DNA from: Quillaja saponaria
Taxonomy: Eukaryota; Streptophyta; Magnoliopsida; Fabales; Quillajaceae
NCBI GenBank assembly: GCA_029379385.1
Contig: CM055611.1
Location: 2,418,001-2,482,000 of the forward strand
Reading direction: 5' to 3'
Length of the DNA stretch: 64,000 nucleotides
Below are positions 21,761-34,887 of the stretch, piece by piece. The position numbers and the translations under genes were made by a program. Position 1 is the first letter of the stretch. Each line of letters opens with the position of its first letter. The notes under the pieces were generated by a model, which worked only from the letters and a program-made list of their open reading frames with translations, ran no database searches and had not been told where the DNA came from.

Positions 21761-24715
21761 AAATCCAATAATTTGGATTTCTCGACCTTCACACAACTCT
21801 CCGACTCCACAAACAAATCTAACCAACCTCTACATAAGAGCTACCTTTAGGAATAACAAGTAAAACATTGTATCACCAACCATATAACTTGCCTAACCTT
21901 ATACCAGACTTGCTTTTCAGTGAAAAATGAAGGCCACTTGACCTTCCCTTTGTCGGCAGCTTTTCCTCCAATTTTTAGGTGAATTTTCAGCAACTTGGAG
22001 ACCTAAGCTACCATTTACATCTCCAGTGGAAACCTACCAGAGCTCTTCGTCCAAACCACCACCTCATCGGCACTCGCGGCCACAACTGGCTGTCCACTTG
22101 CAGGTTTCTTATCTAGGTCTGGACCCCAGCTCACCCAGCCTATTCTAAAGTCCTAAGCCCAACCCAAAGTTAGACCAACTTTCCAGGCCACTTGGTCATG
22201 GCCTAGATCACCCAAGCCATCCATTCAGCTCGACTTGTTTGCACAACGAAATGACTTGTGCCCAACTGCCACCATTTGTAGCTCAGCTCGTTAGATAGCA
22301 CACCAGGTTGGCTCAGGCAACCAAAAGCTCGGCCTATTATGAATTTAGCCCACTAAGAGTGTAACCCATAGGGTCAGGAGCTAGGCTTACCAGCTTAACA
22401 AAATTGAAGCAGACTAGCTCAACTGACGAGCAAATCGATTCAGGCTTGTGAAACCCAGCTCGACCCAAAATCCACCCATACCAAGCCCAAAGTCTGGATC
22501 CTGCAAAAGTTCAGCCCACCAACTTGGATCTCAAAGCCCCGCTCGCCAAACAGGTTTATCCTATTTCTATTTTGTCCCTATACTTTCTATAAATTATGAA
22601 AAGTGCCCAAATGTTTACAAGATTTATAATATAGGCCTAAAACTTAATATCTTTGAATGTTATCCCCAAAAATTTAATGTTTTTACTCATGTGGCATAAA
22701 TCCTTCTATAACTTACGAATTAGGTTGATAAAGTTATTTATATTTACATTACGGTCCCGAAAGTTTAAAATTTATAATTTTGGCCTAATATTTTATTTAT
22801 TTTTCATATTTGGTCCATATCTTGTTATAATTACATAAGTGGGCCCATACTTTAGTAATTTATAGAATTACCAAAAACTCTTTCATACTTTTTAAATATG
22901 CTCCCGACAGTTATATTATTTGGCTAAATGCTTCAAGATAATTGCATATAGACCTCATGCTTTTATATTCTCATATAAATGGCATAAATGATTCTAAAGA
23001 ATTGTTTATAGGTCTCTAAATTCTTTGAATAGCCTAAAACTTTACAAATTTTGTAAAACTTCTTGCAAACTTCCATGTTTATATAGAATTGCATGTTAGG
23101 CTTGTATTTTTACACAAATCGCCTAGAATCATATGCTTAGCTCACTTTATTACATGCTTAAAATGTTCAATTACATGTTAAATCACAAACAAAAATATTT
23201 CAATGTAAACCAAGCCTTGAAAATATTCAGCGACGAGTTATGAGTTCGCCTAACCACCATAATTGTGAGGCCATCACAAAGATGAGCACAATCAATAACG
23301 TCATAAGATAATTGGCATCTTAAAGTGTAGTGGACCTATAATTCACCTTGCCCACACCATGCAATTTACTGTTCGGGATCAAACTGTTAACTTGATTACT
23401 TTATAACTTGGTCAAGTAATTGCATTATATTTTTGACATTGTATTACATAATTACTAATCATAAAGCATATTATCTTATGTATTATCCTCATATGTGCTA
23501 ATGAATCTTCTGTTGAGATCGATTGTTCAACTATAGTTGTAAGAAATATGTACAGCCAGAGCAAAAAAGGAGGCATAGCCCCTACAATTAATCAAAAAGA
23601 TTAGAAGGAAACCCATGCAGAAAATATGGTCGAGATTGACCAGGGTGACCTATTTCCAGAGAGGAACCCAACCTCCCGTGGTGCTCATAGTGCTAGCAAT
23701 CGAGGCTGACATGCCATAACACTTCAATTTGAGCCACCCCCGAGTTGGTCGAAGGGAGTGTAAGGCACTAGGAAGTGTTCCTACCTATGAATGGTAAAGG
23801 CCGAATCCTATGCTGGCTGGTTAGCACCCTGAGAAGTTGGCAGAATTGGTTACGATAACCAAATCAGTTAGTCTAAGCTCGGATATATTGATCACCAAAG
23901 GTACAGTAGCTCACAATGAGCTTGATTAGTGGAACTTGAATGCCCTATATAGGCCTGGATAAATCAAATCGGAAGCTCATGACGAGCCCAACCTACACAA
24001 CTAAACTAGAGCCAAGATAAAAGAAAAAAAAGATCAACTGAATGTCATTATTTAGTGACATGAGGAGCCAAATAGTTATACTTTTGGGTAATACAACCTC
24101 CAGCTAGTCTCCCATTTTCACACAAATTGGACATGGTAGCTAAAAAGTTAAAAGATCATTTATGAAACATGAGAAATGTACTCCAAGTGTATGGATCACG
24201 CCAACACTAATATTATAAAATATGTCTTACTACATGAGAAATCTAATATTTTAATGTTGAAAAGATGAGACTGATTACAAGTACATAGAACGGGGTATCG
24301 ACTTGAGCTGTACGAGCATGCAATCTTCCAAGGTACAAGCCTGAACTTTTCAGTTCTTGCTCAAAGGGTTTGGAGTAGGTAATACACACACAAGTTCCAT
24401 TATTTATGTTTATGAGAGTTGTCACTTGATCAAAGAAATTTTTTAGTTCTAGACTTATTGTCCTCCCAATTTAGGGGCATAAATTAATATAAACCCTGAG
24501 TTAAATCCTTTAAAGCGATAGTATTATAAGATTAACTCTTAACTCAGCAACTTTGGTCTCATCTTAGCCATTCTCACTATTCGAGCTCATGGCAAACAAG
24601 ACAGAAACTCTAAATATATTGAAGACTAGGTCCTTGTCATCCTCGCGGCTAGAATGCTCTAATCTCATCATTTTTATGAATCGAGAACCTTTCAACTCAA
24701 ACTTAATTGTGTCCG

Positions 24716-27700
24716 TATAACACCCCGTAATTTAGTTATCAATTTTATATGTTACATGGATGTATGAAATAAATTCTAGATATGTTGATAAATTTAAATT
24801 TAATTTTGTGAAAATAATCAAAACGTTAGGTCATAATTTTTTAATTTTATATTTGTAGATAACTCGTAATTTAATTTGAGTAGTCAATGCTAATATTATT
24901 ATTTTAGTACTAGTTATATTATGTATATGTAAAGTTGGTAGACTGATTAGTAGGTATATATATATCCTTTAAGAGTAAAAAATAAATAAACAAATAATAT
25001 TTCATAAATGAAATATAAATAGTTGTTTTTCCAGACTTAAACTTATATTAAGAATTTAAATTACATTTTAAAGTTGTGGGGTAACTTTGTAATTTCAAAA
25101 AACCTAAACTTTATTTTTTATTTTTTCCTTTTCCCTTTCTCTTTTTCTTTTTCTTTTTCTTTTTTTCTTCTCCTTTCACTCATTCACGCATGCACAGCTT
25201 TCCGTTTCTCTCTCTCACTCCTCTGATCTGCTTACTCCTCCATTCTCATGATCTTAAGAGTATAACTATTAGTAGCCATTAGACTGGTGACCTTCACCGC
25301 TCGGAAAACAGAAAAGAGCTTTGCTTATCAGATATTCAAAGGGAAGGGAAAGTCCAAAACATTTGCCCCCGACACTGTGCACGAATAAGATCACATCTTT
25401 CTGTTCATCTCTTTGTTTTATTTCCGATTATTCTATTAACATATCTCGAAATCCTTTTTGTATCTGTGGTTCCCATGATTGGAACGATAGTACCAGTTCA
25501 AAAACCTCAGGATTTAACAAATTTTAGGTAACCCTCTATTTGACAATTGCACAATAAAGTAAAAATTACTTGAATCCTGCTTTGTTGCTTTGAAGGATTT
25601 TACATGAGTGACAAGCAATTGGGTTTTTCTTGTAATGGTAAAATATTGATTTTTTTTTCCCTTAAATGTTATTTTGGTTGTAATTGTTTTATGAGAAGAC
25701 CGTGTTTGTTTGATGGACTGTCTACTGGGTTTTTAAAGGTGGTGATGATTTGTGTATCAATGGCTAGATTTGTATTTTATGTGGTAGAGCCTATTACGTG
25801 TTTGATAAAATTAAATTATGAGAATTATTGGTATGGTGGCTCAGGTTATATACTTTATGAGTTGCCCCCTTTATATAAATATTCCATTGATGGAATTCTG
25901 CTCTGCATTATGAACTACGAGTTGCTTTTGGTGCATGATGTTTTGTGAAGGCATGACATGCTTGCCTGGAATATTGTAACTATTCATGTCTTCTTTCAGT
26001 TCTATAAGTGTGGTACACGTAATTGAATTTAGGTTGAAAGCCTTATGTCTTGGATCACTTTGAATAATTTAAAGCTTTTTAAGTTTATAGGTTTGGAATT
26101 CTAGCATACAATTTTTGTGCTCTTGGGTTCATTAGTCATTTATAAGGTGTTTTCCATATAGTTATCAAAGGGAAATTATTTTTTTAGTTATTGCCAGCGT
26201 CACATGCTAAGTTTTGAATATTAATAGGACCTTAGATTTTTGTTTACTTGATAATTGATTTAAATGCTATGTCCCTCCTGGTGCGTAATGTTTATTGGCA
26301 TATGATGAAATTAAAAGGATGATTTTGATTTCTAAAGGCTTTTGGTCAGGATCAAATGGTTTACAGCAGTTATTGGGTGCTCAATAAAGCTAAAGTGATT
26401 CTCACTTTGAAGTAGTTGCTATTTGGGGCAGATTTGGTACTGGCACTTCTACAATTTACAACTTAAGATCCGTAGTTTCAGATGTGCTTATTTGGATTGC
26501 AATATCTCGTCCATTTCCTTGTCTTATACTTGCATGCATTTGATCCTCGAAAAGTTAAGAGATCAAGGCCAATTTTCATAGACTGTTTAGGAATGAGGTC
26601 ATCTCTATAAATTTAAAATTAGGAATGGTATGGAAGAAACTAGGAATTTTTTTTTTAGTGATTTTATCTTTAATGAAAATTGTCGAGTTATGGCCAGCAT
26701 GCTTTGGTCCTGCAACACTAACTGACTTCAAAAAATAATTCTTTTCAGTGTGCTGATTGTGAAATTGTATACAAGGCTAGAAAGTCTATTGAAGATCATG
26801 TATCAAGCAGGATGCCTTCTTGATATGTGACTACCAGAATCAGTTTCTTGAAACAAGAAAATTGGCCTGTTTATGACAATCACATATTTACGAGAAGCAC
26901 AAATGCAGATGTCTTCTCTTCCTAACTTATTTAACATTCTTTTTCTTATCTCTCTCAGTGGCTCTCTAATCTCTTCTATTTCTGTTTCATGAGACTGCAT
27001 TTACAAACTCAAAATAGGCTTCGTTAATATGTATCATTATTTTCCTCTTTTTATTTAGGATTATTCTTATACTTTCAATTGTATTGTTTACCATTCACTT
27101 TCTTTATACTATATATATGTGTACATTTATATATCCGGAGGCATAAACTCACAGGCATACATGCGGATGCCTTTGTTTGTCTGCATTTTATTTTACTTGT
27201 ATGCTTGTAAGCTATATAAAACAGGTAATGTAGTGAAAATTGCAGCCTATTTGGACATAAGGAATAATTAAGATTTTTGTGGTTATCATATTAACATGGA
27301 CTCTTTTTTTAGTTGAGCTTACTATAATTTAGAGTAGAGTGAGATATTTTACATTTATTGGAGGTGCTCAAAGCTCGTGTTATTGGTTTCTCATCTGTAC
27401 TTTTGGTTCTTCATTAATGTCATTTTTATTTTAAAAGCTACATAATGGTGGACCTGGCATTTTTTTGTTTGGTTGTAAGACATTCTTATCTTTAAAGGTA
27501 TATGGTAAAGTACTAGATTTGGAGCTTTTCAAGTAGATAGCATTTTGTTTTCTATGTTGATGAAAATGGTGTCATTCCTTAATTTCATTATTTCTAAAGG
27601 TGTGAATTTTGTTATCAAGTGATTTGTGATATGAATTTTGATTTGAGAAATTCATGTCAAATGATTTGTCAAATGAAGTTGTTTGTTTACGAGAAGTTAA

Positions 27701-28678
27701 TACAAGATTGCTTGTTTGTGAGAACTTTAAATGATATTATTTTGACAATATAATTGATTTGAACTTTTCCATTGAATTGTATTTTGGAAATATGTTTAAG
27801 ACTGAAATTGTTGACTCTTAAGTATTGAAAAGTTGTGATATTGAATAATGAATTTTGGTTTTATGATTTTATTAAAAATTTAATACTTTTTTATTTATTT
27901 ATAAAATTTGGTTTTATGGAGGAGACCTTGATAGAATACCATAGTTACAGCGGTGTTGTTAGCCTTCGTGCACCATGGTTCGACCCTAGCTAGCAGGGGT
28001 GATGCTAGCCTCATGCTTGACCAAGCACGTGGATTGGATTTGTTTAGATATGTTCAGATTCAAATGAAGTTGGATACCTAGTCGGTAGGACCGATGCTAA
28101 CCTTAGGGTCTCATGTCCATTGGTTCATTTGATATTTGTTTTATTGGTCTTAGTGCACCTTGGTTCTACCCCAGATAGAAAGGGTACTGCTAGCCCCCTG
28201 CTCAGCCAAGCATGTGGATTGGATTGGTTTTGATATGATTAAAATGATACAAATTTGACTTCTAGTCAGCAGGGCTGATGCCAACCTTTGGGTCTTATGC
28301 CCATTGGTTCGTTTGAAATTTTGTCTTGGTGTCTTCCAAGTTTGATGTTTTGTAACTGTTTTCTCTATTGGAGATGTTTTGAAAATATTTTTCTTCCCTT
28401 AATTATGAAAAGATTCTTTCCAAGTGGAAATATGTTTTAAATTGTGTTTAGCTTCAACTTTCTTTACCTTTGTTATACTTTTATGTCTTACTTGGTACTT
28501 TGTTATTTTGTTTATGTTGCTCCATAATTACACTAGATTCCCGGAAGGTTGTTATCTTTTTTTTTTTATCAATTGTTACGTTATTTGTTTCTTGTACTTT
28601 GATATCAATTTAAGGCTAGTGAGCCTTGTCTTACCTTAGTTCTCGCGCTAGTCATAACTCTAGATTAGGATCGTGACA
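24716..28678 (+). mobile_element. Possible long solo LTR nested in the LARD-like element
   Basis: Starts tataacaccccgtaattt and ends ggatcgtgaca, close to the TGTAACACCC...GTGACA ends of many plant gypsy LTRs. It contains a CT-rich tract (25105-25215) and a pair of about 186-bp tandem repeats near its right end. No coding domain is seen; the open frames at 25321-25948 and 28424-28639 are unrecognised. There is no matching 5-bp target duplication, so the boundaries are inferred from the terminal motifs alone. Confidence 0.45.
27962..28333. repeat. Two tandem units of about 186 bp
   Basis: Units start near 27962 and 28147. Both contain gtgcacc-tggttc, gatgctagcc or tactgctagcc, ccaagca-gtggattggatt and a final tgcccattggttc or tgtccattggttc. 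Confidence 0.8.
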
Positions 28679-28909
28679 ATCCTTGACTAAGACACCATAT
28701 TATCATGATCTTACACTCATTTTAAAATTTGATCTTATCTTCTTGGTCTTAACGACCTTATTGATCGATCTCCATGCTCTCGAAATCTTGGCTCATAACT
28801 TGAGCTCAACCTTTGTGATTTTGATCTTGAACCTCATGATTTCAACCTCGATAGCTTGATTTTGCCCCCTATCAACTTCAAGTCAGATTCACTTCATGTA
28901 TCAAATTTG

Positions 28910-28920
28910 TTTTAGGGGAC
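28910..28920 (+). other. Polypurine-tract-like sequence
   Basis: ttttaggggac lies four bases before the TG of the right LTR, where plus-strand priming is expected. Confidence 0.5.
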
Positions 28921-28923
28921 TAA

Positions 28924-29209
28924 TGTTAATACATGCTTTCACCCTAACCAATTACAATGCAACATGTGGCATTATGACACATGTCACTATATTACTGGAC
29001 AAGTAACTTTATATGTAGAAGCTTAAGGCTCCAAGGTATCAACATTCTTCTCTTTCACTTTCTCTGTCTACATCCATATTAGCTTATCTCCCTTTGACTT
29101 AAGCTTTGGAGTGTTTATTAGTCTATAGGACCAACCATACAAGTCTACCAAAGATCAAGGGGAGGCCTCGTGATCAGCTCTCCATCTTGGACTAAATCTT
29201 GCATCAACA
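28924..29209 (+). mobile_element. 3' LTR of the LARD-like element
   Basis: 286 bp with ends TGTTAATACA...CATCAACA (TGTT/AACA inverted). It pairs with 21479-21743 and contains the same CTTTCACTTTCTCT tract. Confidence 0.7.
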
Positions 29210-30059
29210 AATAGGTAAAGCTTTTTTTTTTCCATAACATGAAAAGCTTTTGTTAAATTCCCCTTTTGGAAAGTAACTAGGAATTTTTAATGCTCAACAC
29301 ATTCCAAGCATTTAGGACTATTAATACAAGATGATTTGTAGCTTAAAATTAGCTTTTCGATATAGTGAAGGTCGCTAAAACTGTAGCCATTCATTTTATA
29401 GAGTACAAAGTGAACAAAATTAGGTGCTATATAAGCTTATTGTTGTCTTTTTATTATATTATTAATTTTTTTTCTTATTTTTTATTTTTTGAATTTTATT
29501 TATTTTGTATTCACTAGACACATGATAATAGTCTTACAAACGGATATTGTTTATTTTCTTAAAATGAATAATAAGCAGACTCTTATATTTTAATAGGCAC
29601 ATTATTATGTGTTTAGTGAACACAGAATAGATAAGCCTTTTTTTATTACCGCTTCTACTCTCTAATAGCTATGTGTAGAAAGTTAGAACATATTAAAGTA
29701 TTAAGGTTATGTAGCATCTACTATGTAATTTAATTTCTATAAACATATAAAAGGTGATATTACACTACATAAAAAATATATAATAAAATAAAAATAAAAA
29801 TTGATTGTGTTAACATGATGAGATTTCTCAATTTTTTTTATTTTATTTTTTGTCAAAGATAAGATAAAGAAGGTCATGTGAGATAAGGAAAAGGGATTGG
29901 AGGAGTCAATCGTTTGAACAAATCAATAACCAAGGTATTAGCACAAGTTGTCATTGCTAGTCCAAGACATCAAAAGTTGTTGCCACAAGACTATTGTCAT
30001 TGCTAAATAACAATTTTTATTTTTTTTTTATTTTTAGAATAGATTAGTCTTTCATGTAA
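29210..30059. other. AT-rich non-coding stretch
   Basis: No gene seen. It contains A/T-rich runs and no clear repeat structure. Confidence 0.6.
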
Positions 30060-32990
30060 CTTCGTTGGATCCCAAGTCAAGTTCGGGTAAAGGAGGAGGG
30101 TTGTGATAGGTTGAATGCCAACATAAAACTGGTTAAACCTTATGAGATAAATCTTACAGAATATTCATTAGGGCGTAATTCTCTTAGTGACGAGTTGCAT
30201 CGGACCTTGGGTATTGTAAGAGATGAGCAAGGGTTGGGTAGTGTAAGAGATGAGCAAGGGTTGGGTAGTCACATCCTTAGTAGCATGCCACACCGGTGTC
30301 CAGGTGTGATGCCAAATTAGCAAGGGTTCTCACATCGAGGGGGAGTGCATGTAAAGAAGCTAGTCCAAGAGAAAATTCGTATAGCTATTTGGAACATAAG
30401 GACTCTTATAGGTAAATTGAGAGAGTTAATAGATACTATGAGTAGAAGGAGGATCAATATCGCTTTCTTGCAAGAAACGAAGTGGCTAGGAGAAAATGCT
30501 AGAGAGGTAGAGAGAATGGGATTCAAGATATACCATACCAGTAATAATAGAAATAGAAAAGGAATTGCAATTATTGTAGATGAAAGTTTCATGAACGAGG
30601 TTGTAGAATTCAATAGGAAAGGTGATAGAATAATTTTTTGTAAAAATAATGATAGACTAGGAATCCTTTAATGTCATTAGTGCTTATGCCCTATAAATGG
30701 GACTAGAAGAAGCTGCGTAGAAGACTTTTTTAGAATACTTAGATGAGATAGTTCCAGGAGTACCATTAGGAGAGAAACTTGTTATTGGATGAGATTTGAA
30801 TGGCCACGTAGGAAGTACTAAACAGGGCATGAGGGTTATGGTTATGTAAATAGGAATGAGAGTGGAGAGTCTATTTTGGATTTTGCGATTACATACGACT
30901 TGATTTTACCCAACACGTTCTTTAAGAAACAAGAGTCACACATAGTCACCTTTAGTAACAGGTCTAATAAAAGCTAAATAAATTTTGTCCTAACTAGGAA
31001 GTTTGATAGAGTAATATGTAAAGATTGCAAAGTTATACTCAACAAGTGTTTAGTATTTCAACACAAACTTTTGGTTGTGGATATTGGTGTTAAGCATTGA
31101 AAGAAAAGCATAAAAGTAATAGGAGTAGTAGGACTCCTTGCTCTTTTTAAAGAAAAGATACTACATGGTGATTTATGGATTGTGGAGGGCTAGCCTAATA
31201 CGATTTAAGGTGAGATGATGAATTATATTAGGAATACGGCTAGAGAAGAGTTAGGAAAAAGTAGAGGACATAGACCACCAACAAATGAGATATGGTGGTG
31301 GAATAAAGAAGTTCAAGAAGCTATTAAAACAAAAAATAGTATTATAAAATATTACACGAGTATAGAAATGAGGATAATTACGACTGTTTTAGACAAATTA
31401 GAAAAGATGCTAAGAAAACAATTAGGAAAGCTAGAGGCAAGACTTGTGAAGGACTTTACCAAAAGTTAGGGACAAATGATGGAGAGAAGGATAGTTATAG
31501 GCTTGCCAAACAAAACAAAAAAATACGAACTAGAGATTTGAGTCGTATTAAATGTATTAATGATGAGTGAGACAGGGTTTTACTTAAGGAAGATGAGATT
31601 AATGAGATATGACAATTTACTTTGATATCTTATTTATAGAGATTCAAATGTTGTTGTCGAGAAACTAGATGACGCATTTGATAATATGAACCATATATTT
31701 GTTGGTCAGATTAGAGCACATGAGATTAAAGAAACTATTCATAAGATGAAAAATAGTAAGTCAATGGGACCGGATAATATCCCTATAGAAGTTCAGAGAT
31801 GCTTATGACATATTGGCTTAACTTGGCTCACAAATCTTTTTAACAAGATTTTAGTGACCTAGAAAATGCCTAATGAATGGAGGAAGAGTATATTGATCCC
31901 TATTTATAAGAATAAATGAGATATTCAAAGTTGTACGAATTATTATGGAATAAAACTTATAAGTCACATAATGAAGTTATATGAAAAATTGATTAAGTGT
32001 AGACTTAGAAATGAGACCTTAACTTTTGAGAATCAATTTGACTTTATGTCGGAAAGATCTACAATTGAGGCTAATTTTTAACTTGAGAGATTAATGGAGA
32101 AATATAAAGAAAAGAAAAATGATCTTCACATGGCCTTTATTAATCTAGAAAAAGCGTATGATAGAGTGCCAAAACAAGTTTTGTCGTGAGTTCTTGAGAA
32201 GAAGAATGTCCCAACTAAATGTGTAAAAGTTATTAAGGATATGTATTAGGGAGGAATGACTAGGGTGTGGATCATTAATGGTATGACTGTAGAGTTTCTA
32301 ATCATAATAGATGTCGACCAAGGTTCATCCTGCCCCTACCTATTTGATTTTGTCATGGATGAACTTACTTATACTATTCAGGATTGGGCTTCGTGGTACA
32401 TACTATTTGTCGACGATATCGTGTTGATAGACGAAATTATAGAAGGTTTAAATTCTAAACTAGAATTATGGAGGAATGCGCTGGAATCCAAAGGTCTTAG
32501 GTTAAGTTGGAAAAAAACAAAGTATGTGAAATGCGATTTCAGTGGCACTAGAGGAGGCTCAACTAAAAATAACCTTGGATGGTGAAGCAATCCTTATAAA
32601 ATATATGTCTAAGAATTTATGTTATTTGTACAAAAAGATGGCAATTGAGCATAATGTGAACTGTAGGATCAAGGCAAGGTAGGTAAAGTGGCGAAGTGCT
32701 TCGAAAGTTTTATGTGATCCTAAAATCCGGAATAGGTTGAAAGAACAACTCTGATGGTAGTGAAACCGACTATGTTGTATGGTTCTGAATGTTAGGCAGT
32801 TAAGAAACAACACTCACATAAGATGGGAGTAGCTAAAATACAAACGTTAAGATGGATGACTAGACATATAAGAAACGATAGAATATAAAATAAGGAGATT
32901 TGTCGAAAAGTAGAAGTAGCACCTATTAAAGAGAAAATAATAAAAATTTGCTTACGCTAGTTTAGATAATGGGAAATTTGAATTCTAGCT
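30060..32990 (+). mobile_element. Degraded RTE-type LINE
   Basis: Coding pieces occur in the order expected of an RTE-like LINE. The endonuclease starts at 30345-30671 (IRIAIWNIRTLIGKLREL, IAFLQETKWLGENA). The linker is at 31215-31469 (EIWWWNKEVQEAIKTKN). RT blocks run from 31740 to 32585 ([54 protein letters not shown]). A C-terminal piece is at about 32860-32960 (NKEICRKVEVAPIKEK). The FVDD catalytic box survives, but stops and frameshifts between pieces rule out a functional protein. A 25-bp tandem duplication (gtaagagatgagcaagg) occurs at 30217-30267. No clear tail or TSD was found. Confidence 0.85.
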
Positions 32991-34706
32991 CCTAACGAAT
33001 TCTTTGTTTGGGAATGAATAGTGTAATGAAAAAGGATTAGTATAAAAATTATATAAAATGGTAATAGGTTATAACTAAAATCATCTCTCCTAGCTATTTT
33101 CTGCAACTCTTAATGATCTAATTTCCACAAGTAACTAAAGTATTAGTATTGTCCCAAAACATAAGTGTTTTTTATTGAAGAAAAAAAGACTGAAGCATTA
33201 ATTAATAAGGATGCAGATGTAAATTACAGTGGCACCGTTTAGTTACGTATCCCAGCAACGGCATGGCTAGGGCCTCTGTGCCGAGGGGGCGTGCCGTATC
33301 GTGTTTGAGCTACTACATCCCACGATGCCTGCAGCCCAGGTGATAGAGGCCTAAAAGCTGAATTTTTTAATCTTTTTAGCCACGTTGCTGTACTCTATTT
33401 TTATTTTTTTGTCCCGGTCTTTATATATATATATACAATTTTTACCTTATTCCTATCGTCATTTTCTCAAAATACCCTTAAAATTTATGACAAATTTTCA
33501 AGTGTGTCCCTCCCTTTTAAAAAAATTTGACCATTGGTAGTGGCCAACTGTCAAATAATTTTATTTTATTTTATTTTTTTAAATCTACCAACCAACAAAA
33601 AGTTATTTATTAATTTTGTTTTCTCTTTTATCATACCTCTATAAATACCTCTTTCTAACTCTCCCCAAATTCACACAACTGTCAAATTACTCATATTCTT
33701 CAAAATTTTCTTTCTCAAAAACTCCCTTTTTTTAGGTATTATAATTTATTACCGAATTTACTGTGCTCTTCAAAAGATTTTAATATATATATATATATAA
33801 ATTTTTTTTTTGGAAATTAACTTTCTCTATATCTAATTTATTAAAATTGTACTATTTTGTTTTGTACTTATATTTTGAAAATTAACTTTTCTAATTTTTA
33901 ATTTATTATCAAATATTTTATTAATATATTATCAAATTGTATTTTGTTTTTTAATTTGATTTGGAAATTACCTTTCACTATATTAATTTTTTTTTATTTG
34001 TGCTATTATAAACTTATTTTAGAAATTAACTTTCACAATATTATCTTTAATTTTTTTTCCAATTTATAAATTATTCTATTACAAATTGTATTTTGTGAAT
34101 TAACTGTCACTTTAATTGCAGATATGGTATCACCACATGTATCACCACATGATGATAATTTTTAAATTGTGCTATTATCAAATTATATTTTTTGCTAACT
34201 TTATTTTCAATTAAATACAAAAACTGAATAAAAAATAAAGCAGCTTAATTAAGAAAGACACAAAACAGTTTAGATGTCTTTTTGGTAATTTTTACACATC
34301 TTCTCTAACCGTGATCTTAGACCATAATTTTTAGGCCATCCAAATAGACAAAACTTTTTAGACAGAATGGCCTTAGATCTTTTTTATCATGGTTTCTATC
34401 TAGCCGCTATATCAAATGCACCCAATGTCTCAACAATCAATCTTGTGATTAATGATATTCTCCTTTTACTTCGAAAGAAATTCAAATATATATGGAGTAT
34501 AGTGAAATTTATATGTCTTCAATTTTGTTTGCGTGACAAAACCATTTTTGGACCTTATATATTAAATTGTGTACGAACTATAATGTAGGCATGTGGTTTA
34601 ATCTAAAAAGCTTGATTCACAAAGTTGTATAATGTATTTGACTTTTAAGAATATTAGCACAAATAAAATCAATGAAGAGTGATTACTTTCTTAAAATGAG
34701 AAGACT
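32991..34706. other. AT-rich stretch with a GC-rich island and promoter-like sequence
   Basis: The island at 33225-33360 (cgtatcccagcaacgg, gagggggcgtgccg) stands out from AT-rich surroundings. At 33640-33735 a TATA box (ctataaatacc) is followed by a C/T-rich leader-like tract, but no ORF of note follows. This could be a DNA-transposon remnant; I could not find its ends. The open frame at 34367-34588 is unrecognised. Confidence 0.4.
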
Positions 34707-34878
34707 AAGCTTAAAAGTTAAGGGGTCTCTATAATGTTAGTGGTTCGAGCCTGCATGAAATACTTGTAGTGTAGGGCAGTCACGAATCTCGAACGAGATT
34801 AGGTTCGCACTTAAAAAGGTGTGAGGATACTCGTGGAACAAAAAAAGAGAAAAAAAAAAAAAAAAAAAAAAAGAGAGA
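34707..34878 (+). mobile_element. tRNA-derived SINE, copy 2, with TSD GAGAAGACT
   Basis: Flanked by GAGAAGACT at 34698-34706 and 34879-34887. Contains a box-B-like gtggttcgagcc, the family motif aatctcgaacgagattagg and an A-rich 3' tail (34840-34878). The 5' head is shorter or more diverged than in the 17.4-kb copy. Confidence 0.8.
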
Positions 34879-34887
34879 GAGAAGACT

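Larger units (their letters stand above)
21479..29209 (+). mobile_element. Non-coding (LARD-like) gypsy LTR retrotransposon
   Basis: Two related direct terminal sequences (21479-21743 and 28924-29209), a PBS-like site after the first and a purine-rich tract before the second define a 7.7-kb element on the + strand. The interior has no gag or pol I can recognise. It holds stop-rich sequence and a second LTR-like insertion (24716-28678). The flanking five bases (attat and aatag) do not match. Confidence 0.65.

Noticed and set aside
30317..30613. 98-codon - strand hydrophobic frame
   Set aside because: It is antisense to the LINE endonuclease domain.
33225..33360. GC-rich island considered as a gene exon or tRNA
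   Set aside because: No open frame, splice site or RNA fold could be recognised. It was left as unexplained sequence in a non-coding stretch.
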